60,005 nucleotides of DNA from Hallella seregens ATCC 51272 (lineage in GTDB: Bacteria > Bacteroidota > Bacteroidia > Bacteroidales > Bacteroidaceae): assembly GCF_000518545.1 (NCBI RefSeq), contig NZ_JADU01000025.1:1-60005 (forward strand). The letters are read 5' to 3'. Positions 53,982-60,005 of this stretch are shown in pieces. A program made the translations under genes and the position numbers. Numbering within the stretch: position 1 is the first letter of the stretch; every line of letters starts with the position of its first letter. The notes under the pieces are model-generated. The model was not told the origin of the DNA and made no database searches. It worked only from the letters and a program-made list of their open reading frames with translations.

Positions 53982-56483
53982 CTACAGCAGCAGTCGCCCT
54001 ATCTGGAACACTACTGCCGACACCACCCAAGCCAAGCCCGTGGTGTAGCCGGCTGCAAAAAGTGCCCATTTCCATGAGCCTGTTTCGCCCTTGATGGCTG
54101 CGATTGTGGCAATGCAAGGGAAGTAGAGTAGTACGAATAGCAGGAAGCAGTAGGCCGTCAGTGTGGCAATGGGCGCTGCTTCATCCATGGTCATTCCGTG
54201 CATCTGGGCCAAGTCGGCGGTCATCTGCTGGCGCAGTTTTTCGTATTTCCCGTTTTCGTCATTATAGCTGTTGTCATCTGAAAAGCTGTCGTCGTTGGAA
54301 TAGAGCACGCCCATCGTTGAGGCCACTATTTCCTTAGCCCCTACACCGGCTATCAGCCCGATGTCGAGTTTCCAGTTGAAACCCTGCGGCTGGAAGAGGG
54401 GTTCCACGGCCTTGCCAATGTGTCCGATGTAGCTCTGCTCCTGCTGTTGCTGTTGGTCGAGCTGGTCGTTGTGAGGGAAATAGCCCAGTGCCCAAACGAT
54501 GATGCTGGCCACCAGGATGATTCCTCCCATTTTTTTCAGATACTGTTTGCCCTTTTCCCACGTATGGCGTAGTAGGGCCTTGGTGGTGGGAAAGCGGTAG
54601 GGTGGCAGCTCCATCACGAATGGCGTGTCCTCACCCTTGACCATAAACTTGGTGAAGAGTTTGCTCATTACTACGGCCATCAGTATGCCGATGAGATAGA
54701 GCGAGAGCATGACGAGCCACTGCATGCGCAGCCCGAAGAACGTGCCCACAATCATGATGTAGATGGGGATGCGGGCTTCGCAGCTCATCATGGGCAGGAT
54801 GAGCATAGTGACCAACCGCGAACGCCGGCTCTCGATGGTGCGTGTGGCCATCACTGCCGGCACATTGCAGCCGAAGCCCATGATGAGCGGGATGAACGAT
54901 TTGCCGTGCAGGCCCATCTTGTGCATCAGCTTGTCCATAATAAAGGCTGCCCGCGACATGTAGCCGGAATCCTCCATGAACGAGATAAACAGGTATAGAA
55001 TCAGAATTTGCGGCAGGAATACGATAACCGCACCCACGCCGCCCAGCACGCCGTCGATGAGCATGGCTCTGACCGGGCCCTCGGGTAAAAACTGGCCGAG
55101 CAAGCCCCCCAGCCACTCCACGCCAGCCTCTATCCAGTCCATGGGATAGGCCCCCAGCATGAAAGTGGCGAAGAACATGATGCCCAACATGAGGATAAAG
55201 ATGGGGAATCCCACAAACTGATTGGTCAGAATACGGTCGAGCAGATGGGTAACTTGGTAGGTGTCCTCCTTGTTGCCCGTCTCGTATTGGGCTTCCTCCA
55301 GCGCACCGTGGATGAAACCGTATTTGGCATCCATGATGGCAGTCTCTGAGTCTTCTTTGGTCTCTTCCTTGACACGGCGGGCCGCCTCATCCCTGTGGCT
55401 GAATATCTCGGCGGCATCGGGCAGCGTGCGCACATAGTTCTCCACCTCGCTGTCGTTCTCCAGCAGCTTGATGGCCAGGTAGCGGGTGGAGTAGCGTTCG
55501 CGCAAGGCGCGCTCCATTTTCAGGTGTTCCTGTATCTCCTGAATGCCGTGTTCTATCTCGTGTCCGTGGTTGATGTGGATGTGCCGGTAGTGGGGGTCTT
55601 GATCCTCGGCGCTCTCATAAGCCTTGATGATGGCTTGGAACAGTTCGGGCACTCCCTTGCCCGAGGTGAAGACTGTGGGCACCATAGGCACGCCGAACAG
55701 GCGCGAGAGCGTGTCAATGTCGACGTGGTCGCCGCGTCGCTCGGTCTCGTCAAACATGTTCAGGGCTACCACCATGCGCACGTGCATGTCGATGAGCTGA
55801 GTAGTAAGGTAAAGATTGCGCTCCAGATTGGAGGTGTCGATGACGTTGATGACCACGTCGGGCGTCTTCTCTACCAGCTGCTTGCGCACGTAGAGTTCCT
55901 CGGGCGAGTAGGCCGAGAGCGAGTAGGTGCCGGGCAGGTCCACCAGATTGAACTGGTAGTCGCCGAAGACGGCATGCCCCTCTTTGGCATCCACGGTGAC
56001 GCCCGAGTAGTTGCCCACGCGCTCGTGTGCGCCCGACGCAAAGTTGAAGAGCGATGTCTTGCCGCAGTTTGGGTTGCCCACGAGGGCCACATTGATGACC
56101 CGGCTCTCGCTTCTGGCTGCCGCCAGCATCTGCTCGTCGGTCAGGGGTTGGGTGGAGGCAGCGGCCGGACTGGCTTCTGCCTGTGGGGCTACGCCTGACG
56201 GTGCCGTAGCTGTGGCATCCGAGTTTGTGCTGCGGTGCATCTGCTTCTGGCGGGCCTCGTCTTCGGTGATCACTTCTATCATTTCCGCCTCGCTATGGCG
56301 CAGACTCACCTCGTAGCCCATAATCTTATACTTCACAGGGTCGTGCAGTGGGGCGTTGAGCAGCACCTCCACTCGCTTTCCACGGATGAATCCCATCTCA
56401 ACCACTCGTTTGCGAAAGCCGCCATGTCCTGTCACCTTGACAATGATGCCACTCTCACCCGTATGCAATTCTGATAATTTCAT
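53982..56483 (-). CDS. feoB: Ferrous iron transporter, FeoA-FeoB fusion
   Basis: An 833-residue protein, start at the ATG at 56483 (MKLSELHTGESGIIVKVTGH). Residues 1-75 are a FeoA (SH3-like) domain, linked by a low-complexity Ala/Ser/Pro stretch to FeoB. The GTPase has G1 LVGNPNCGKTSLFN, G3 VDLPGTYSLS and G4 LNMFDE, then Gate/Nucleoside-recognition domains with many membrane helices and YMSRAAFIMD. It takes up Fe(II). The fused FeoA is the usual Bacteroidales form. Confidence 0.96.
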   Translation of the reverse strand: MKLSELHTGESGIIVKVTGHGGFRKRVVEMGFIRGKRVEVLLNAPLHDPVKYKIMGYEVSLRHSEAEMIEVITEDEARQKQMHRSTNSDATATAPSGVAPQAEASPAAASTQPLTDEQMLAAARSESRVINVALVGNPNCGKTSLFNFASGAHERVGNYSGVTVDAKEGHAVFGDYQFNLVDLPGTYSLSAYSPEELYVRKQLVEKTPDVVINVIDTSNLERNLYLTTQLIDMHVRMVVALNMFDETERRGDHVDIDTLSRLFGVPMVPTVFTSGKGVPELFQAIIKAYESAEDQDPHYRHIHINHGHEIEHGIQEIQEHLKMERALRERYSTRYLAIKLLENDSEVENYVRTLPDAAEIFSHRDEAARRVKEETKEDSETAIMDAKYGFIHGALEEAQYETGNKEDTYQVTHLLDRILTNQFVGFPIFILMLGIMFFATFMLGAYPMDWIEAGVEWLGGLLGQFLPEGPVRAMLIDGVLGGVGAVIVFLPQILILYLFISFMEDSGYMSRAAFIMDKLMHKMGLHGKSFIPLIMGFGCNVPAVMATRTIESRRSRLVTMLILPMMSCEARIPIYIMIVGTFFGLRMQWLVMLSLYLIGILMAVVMSKLFTKFMVKGEDTPFVMELPPYRFPTTKALLRHTWEKGKQYLKKMGGIILVASIIVWALGYFPHNDQLDQQQQQEQSYIGHIGKAVEPLFQPQGFNWKLDIGLIAGVGAKEIVASTMGVLYSNDDSFSDDNSYNDENGKYEKLRQQMTADLAQMHGMTMDEAAPIATLTAYCFLLFVLLYFPCIATIAAIKGETGSWKWALFAAGYTTGLAWVVSAVVFQIGRLLL

Positions 56484-56664
56484 GTCTCCTTGCTTTGCAT
56501 GATTACAATGCAAAATTACGAAGAAATCACGGCACAGAGTCGGGTTTTCACCGACGGAATCACGAGAATACCTAAAAATGGGGATGCAGGAATTGAGAAG
56601 TATATATAAGAGGTGTGGGGCATAGCCTTTACATGTGAGTTTTTTAATTTTTCCCGGCTTTCTC

Positions 56665-56695
56665 TTGCCCGTTTCGCAAACATTCGTTAACTTTG
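56665..56695 (+). promoter_or_regulatory. Promoter of the small-peptide / fimbrillin-like locus
   Basis: TTG at 56665-56667 and TAACTTTG at 56688-56695, 20 bases apart, are consensus. The nearest plausible gene on the plus strand starts at 57024, leaving a structured leader of about 325 bases. Confidence 0.75.
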
Positions 56696-56715
56696 CAGCG
56701 CATTTGTCGCAAAAC

Positions 56716-56832
56716 ATGTACACCATAAAGAGATACAACAGAGCAGAAGAGGCACAGGGAAAGATGATTTTTCCTGCAAATTTTTCGTCGAATTATTTGG
56801 TAGTTCCAAATAATTTGCTACTCTCTCTCTAA
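56716..56832 (+). CDS. Possible 38-residue leader ORF
   Basis: An ATG at 56716 opens a 38-codon frame (MYTIKRYNRAEEAQGKMIFP at its start) within the leader of the peptide locus. It contains the inverted repeat at 56791-56815 near its end. It might be a regulatory uORF; no homology is recognised. Confidence 0.3.
   Translation: MYTIKRYNRAEEAQGKMIFPANFSSNYLVVPNNLLLSL
56791..56815. repeat. Perfect 10-bp inverted repeat in the leader
   Basis: AATTATTTGG (56791-56800) and CCAAATAATT (56806-56815) flank TAGTT. It may be a binding site or weak attenuator about 100 bases into the transcript. Confidence 0.75.
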
Positions 56833-56875
56833 GAGCCAGACTTACTACCTCTCTCTAAAACATACACGCGTACGC

Positions 56876-56973
56876 GCGCGAGGTGAACCTCGCGCAACCC
56901 CAATAGGCAAAGGACTCCCCGGAGTTTCCTTTGCCCCACTTTTCGTACCCTTTTCGCAGCCGGACGAAAAGGG
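56876..56973 (+). promoter_or_regulatory. Three consecutive stem-loops in the leader of the small-peptide gene
   Basis: Stem 1 is GCGCGAGG/CCTCGCGC with a TGAA loop (56876-56895). Stem 2 is GGCAAAGG ... CCTTTGCC with an inner ACTCC/GGAGT pairing (56906-56935). Stem 3 is CCCTTTTCG/CGAAAAGGG with an 8-base loop (56948-56973). They lie 50-150 bases before the ATG at 57024. The order and tight spacing suggest a structured leader. No known riboswitch class is recognised. Confidence 0.7.
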
Positions 56974-57023
56974 AAATAAGCAGCTTTTAAACACTTCAAA
57001 AAGCAAATTAAATCCAAACTAAA

Positions 57024-57266
57024 ATGAAGCGTATAAACATGAAAACAAAAAAAGAGCAAGACAAGCACAGGCAGCCCTATGTCTGCCCCAACTGCGAGGT
57101 CGTCGCCGTGGAGAACGAAAACGCCATCCTTGTCGGCAGTCCGCCCATCAGCACAACTCCCATCGTAGTTCCTCCCGGGGTTGATGACAATGACACGAAT
57201 TTGGACGACGAAAACAATGGCGTGCCAGCCAAACAATTCGAGCCTTGGAAGTGGGACGAGGAATAG
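57024..57266 (+). CDS. Small acidic peptide with ENAILVGS motif (unknown function)
   Basis: An 80-residue ORF (second ATG at 57039). After a basic N-terminus comes PYVCPNCEVVAVENENAILV, then GSPP, then an acidic tail (VDDNDTNLDDENN) ending with two tryptophans (EPWKWDEE). The block Y..P....VV....ENAIL.GS aligns without gaps to the 68-residue peptide at 17182-17388. No signal peptide or enzyme motif is seen. It lies after a structured leader and 102 bases before the fimbrillin-like gene, probably in one transcript with it. Confidence 0.7.
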   Translation: MKRINMKTKKEQDKHRQPYVCPNCEVVAVENENAILVGSPPISTTPIVVPPGVDDNDTNLDDENNGVPAKQFEPWKWDEE

Positions 57267-57368
57267 TCCTGCTTCGGTGAGCCTAAACGGCTGACAGGCC
57301 AACAGAATGCCTGATGGCAGCAGAGGACAAAGAAGAAAACTCAAGTAAAATCATTTAAAAACGGAAGT

Positions 57369-59972
57369 ATGAAAACAAAATGGAATAAATATCCCCCATT
57401 CAGCGTTGCCGTGCAGGCGCTGTCTCTCGCAGTCCTGCTCATGGTCGTCTCGTGCGCCGACAAGGATCTGCCCGATGAGGGCAATTCGCAGGAAGAACAG
57501 GGCATGGAGATGACATTCGATGTGCGCGATGTGCAGGATGCTCCCGAGGCTGATATGGAAACAGGAGACCCTGAAACCCGTGCAGGAAAGGCGAAAAGTG
57601 TCTACCCCATTGGGAAAATTGATGTAGAGGACGGCGACAGCCTCTGCCTGATAGAAACCACCGTGGATGGTGTGAACCCCGTGAAGCGCGACAGCAATGA
57701 GGTGATAACCCGCGGCACTGTCAAGACATCCATCGATGCCGATTTCGGGATGCACGCATACAGATACACACCCGTCAGTTGGTATTTTTATAATGAACGG
57801 ACACGTCCTAACGGACGGACATATAAAACTTATCGATGGAAAAACGGCATCGGAGCATTGAGATTCAGAGGCTACTATCCGTATAGCACCGGAGCAGGGG
57901 CTAACGCGGACATCGTTCCCACGGGCGACTATATCGACTTTACGGTAAATCCGAGCGTGCCAGCCCAGAAAGACCTGATGCTGGCACTTTCAGACAAGAT
58001 TACCTACAACAACAGTGGCGTGGCCCCGGCAGTACCGCTTCGATTTCATCACTGGCTGACGGCCGTGAAGTTTGCCGTAGGCGAAAACCTGTCATGGAAC
58101 TGGACCATCAACAAGATCGAGATTCTCGGTGCCAGCAGCAAGGGGCGGTTTCAATATGGTGTGGGATGGAAAGGGCAAAATACTCCACGAACGTTTACCC
58201 TCAGTGGCGTGAGTCTTTCCACTGCCAAGGCCGTCAACAGTGAGATTACCGGTCCCAACCACACATTCTTAATGCTTCCGCAGCAACTGACCGGTAAAGG
58301 AATCAAGGCCAAAATCTATTTCACCAACGGCAAGGCCATCACAGCCACGCTCAAGGGCGAGTGGAAGCCAGGAACCACCAAGACCTACAAGTTGTCGAAC
58401 TCCTCGACGAGCAACTGGAACTGGCAGATAACGGCTTCCTCGCCTGCCAACATTGCCTACAATGCCGGAACGTCCAATCCTTACGGTGTGACAAGCTATC
58501 GGCGTGCGTCCAACGGAACCGTACAGCCCGTGCCATGGAAAGTGGAAAGTTATTACTATGACGGATCATGGAAAACCACGCCACCCACTTGGCTCACTGG
58601 CCTGACAAAGAGAAATGGCAACGGTGGAACAGCAGCCGAGCAGGGCAGGGCTACGGTCAGGGTAGACTATCTGGCAGACAAGGTAACCTGGCGCAACAAC
58701 CAACTGAAGAACGCACCGGCCAAAGGAACGGCTGCTGCACCCTACGACCTGTCCCTCCACGACATCAAGGGCAAAACCACGACAAGGAATACAGCCAACA
58801 GCTATGTCATCTCCGCACCTGGATATTACAAGCTACCACTCGTTTACGGCAATGCCATCAAAAATGGCGCAGCCAATGCTGTTGCCTATAACAGCCATTC
58901 TTCCAGCGGGAACCATTGCCTGTGGCATTTTCATGATGCCTTTGCGCAGGCTATCAACAATCCGTGGATAGTGGCCAGATACCGGCCTACAGGAGTATAT
59001 GTGGTATGGGCCGACGAAACGAACCTCGTGAGCAATCCCGCTGTCAGTGCCGATAAATACTTCCTCACTTTCCAGGTGACAAAGGCCCAAATGAGACAGG
59101 GAAACGTGGTGCTGGCCGTAACCGATGCCTCGAACAACACGCTGTGGAGCTACCACCTGTGGTTTGCCCCCGACGATGTGCTCGATAAAATACCCGTCAC
59201 CAACAAACAGGGTGTCATGAATCATTTCACGAAAGAGACCCTCGGTTGGAAATACACGGCATGGAGTGCCACCACCTACGAAACAACCCGTAGTGTAGGC
59301 ATAGCCGTCAGACAGACAACTGGCCCCAAAAAGGCAGCCGTCATTTGGATCAAGCAGAATCCTGCCACCACCTATATCCGCGGCTACGCAGTGCTTTACC
59401 AATGGGGTCGCAAGGACGCTTTCCCCAGCATCAACCCAGTGCAGGGAAGCATCAACCGCAGTGGGGGGCCGGTGGAGTTCTGGAAGCAGATCAGGTATCC
59501 AAGGGCGTTCTATACGCAAGGAAACGAGGGCGACTGGCACCCCGCAAACGAGTACGACAATCTGTGGTCGGCCGACGACCCGGCACAGGACAGCCCTTAC
59601 AGCAACACCATTGTCAAGACCGTTTACGACCCCACACCAGTAGGCTGCAAGATGCCTTCAACCGCTGGCTTCCAATATTTCACCTTGGGCAATGTCGTAG
59701 GTGGCAACGGTGAGGCACGGTTCAATGCCATCCAAGGATTCGAGTTCAATGCCCCTGCCTCTCCCACCGGAAAAATCTATTTCCCCACGACAGGATACCT
59801 CACAGCCGCTAACATGGACTATGGCGGCAGGAAGACCCACTTCTGGCTGTGGATGGCCAATGCGAACTACAGACACAGTGGAGTCTGTCTTTGGGGAATG
59901 CGAGACCAGATGCGTACCTGGAGCATTGTTGCCCGAGGAATGGGAATAGGGGTGCGGCCCGTGGCGGAGTAA
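57369..59972 (+). CDS. Fimbrillin-like surface lipoprotein
   Basis: An 867-residue lipoprotein (AVLLMVVSCADKD, lipobox Cys about residue 30). The N-terminal half shows Mfa/fimbrillin features (PLRFHHWLTAVKFAV; TFLMLPQQLTGKGIKAKIYF). The C-terminal half resembles the FISUMP/C-lectin-like surface module (PVGCKMPSTAGFQYF ... GYLTAANMDYG ... VRPVAE). It is probably an outer-membrane-anchored fimbrial or adhesive protein. The small acidic peptide gene immediately precedes it. The gene is complete. Confidence 0.8.
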   Translation: MKTKWNKYPPFSVAVQALSLAVLLMVVSCADKDLPDEGNSQEEQGMEMTFDVRDVQDAPEADMETGDPETRAGKAKSVYPIGKIDVEDGDSLCLIETTVDGVNPVKRDSNEVITRGTVKTSIDADFGMHAYRYTPVSWYFYNERTRPNGRTYKTYRWKNGIGALRFRGYYPYSTGAGANADIVPTGDYIDFTVNPSVPAQKDLMLALSDKITYNNSGVAPAVPLRFHHWLTAVKFAVGENLSWNWTINKIEILGASSKGRFQYGVGWKGQNTPRTFTLSGVSLSTAKAVNSEITGPNHTFLMLPQQLTGKGIKAKIYFTNGKAITATLKGEWKPGTTKTYKLSNSSTSNWNWQITASSPANIAYNAGTSNPYGVTSYRRASNGTVQPVPWKVESYYYDGSWKTTPPTWLTGLTKRNGNGGTAAEQGRATVRVDYLADKVTWRNNQLKNAPAKGTAAAPYDLSLHDIKGKTTTRNTANSYVISAPGYYKLPLVYGNAIKNGAANAVAYNSHSSSGNHCLWHFHDAFAQAINNPWIVARYRPTGVYVVWADETNLVSNPAVSADKYFLTFQVTKAQMRQGNVVLAVTDASNNTLWSYHLWFAPDDVLDKIPVTNKQGVMNHFTKETLGWKYTAWSATTYETTRSVGIAVRQTTGPKKAAVIWIKQNPATTYIRGYAVLYQWGRKDAFPSINPVQGSINRSGGPVEFWKQIRYPRAFYTQGNEGDWHPANEYDNLWSADDPAQDSPYSNTIVKTVYDPTPVGCKMPSTAGFQYFTLGNVVGGNGEARFNAIQGFEFNAPASPTGKIYFPTTGYLTAANMDYGGRKTHFWLWMANANYRHSGVCLWGMRDQMRTWSIVARGMGIGVRPVAE

Positions 59973-60005
59973 TTCCTGATATACCCAAACATCGCTCTTT
60001 GACAT

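Overview
The window comes from a Bacteroidota chromosome, most likely Prevotella or a close relative. Three things point there: promoters of the TAnnTTTG (-7) type, a CTnDOT/CTn341-type conjugation module, and fimbrillin-like and YDLQGRRV-tailed surface proteins beside typical Bacteroidales housekeeping genes. The genus is inferred, not proven.

Positions 1 to about 41.2 kb look like most of an integrated conjugative element. From left to right it holds: a complete-looking transfer operon on the minus strand (traA to traQ, then a GH24-type lysozyme cut by the window edge); a candidate oriT and the mobA-mobB-mobC genes on the plus strand; a cargo island at 17.2-25.0 kb; the DUF3945 / topoisomerase III / methylase-helicase block on the plus strand; a tightly overlapped minus-strand operon of an AbiEi-like regulator, an AbiEii-like nucleotidyltransferase and a small PP2C-like phosphatase; and a primase-helicase module with two HTH proteins. 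No integrase is visible, so at least one end lies outside the window. The right end is probably between 40.96 and 41.4 kb, where a hairpin, a GTACCTTTG core and an orphan terminator sit before host genes.

The 17.2-25.0 kb island encodes a 1222-residue secreted protein with a duplicated repeat domain and a Prevotella-type C-terminal tail. With it are a 68-residue acidic peptide, a degenerate GIY-YIG protein, a membrane TPR-AraC regulator and a membrane LuxR-type regulator.

From 41.6 kb the sequence is host chromosome: two small winged-helix-like genes; a large secreted polysaccharide-lyase-like protein; a minus-strand run phoH-purC-menG-aroE-purM-prfA-pyrF (SAICAR/AIR synthesis, menaquinone, shikimate, translation termination, pyrimidines); a DUF5715 protein; a FeoA-FeoB fusion; and at the right edge a structured leader, an 80-residue acidic peptide and a fimbrillin-like lipoprotein. 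The 80-residue peptide aligns residue for residue with the island's 68-residue peptide over a Y..P....VV....ENAIL.GS block. The same peptide family therefore appears once in the mobile element and once in the host, each time next to a large surface protein.

The strongest candidates for new biology are the AbiEi/AbiEii/PP2C operon with its operator-rich promoter, the small acidic GS-peptide family with its hairpin leaders, and several unexplained tandem arrays (22 bp inside the tra operon, 41 bp after mobC, 22 bp before the lyase gene).
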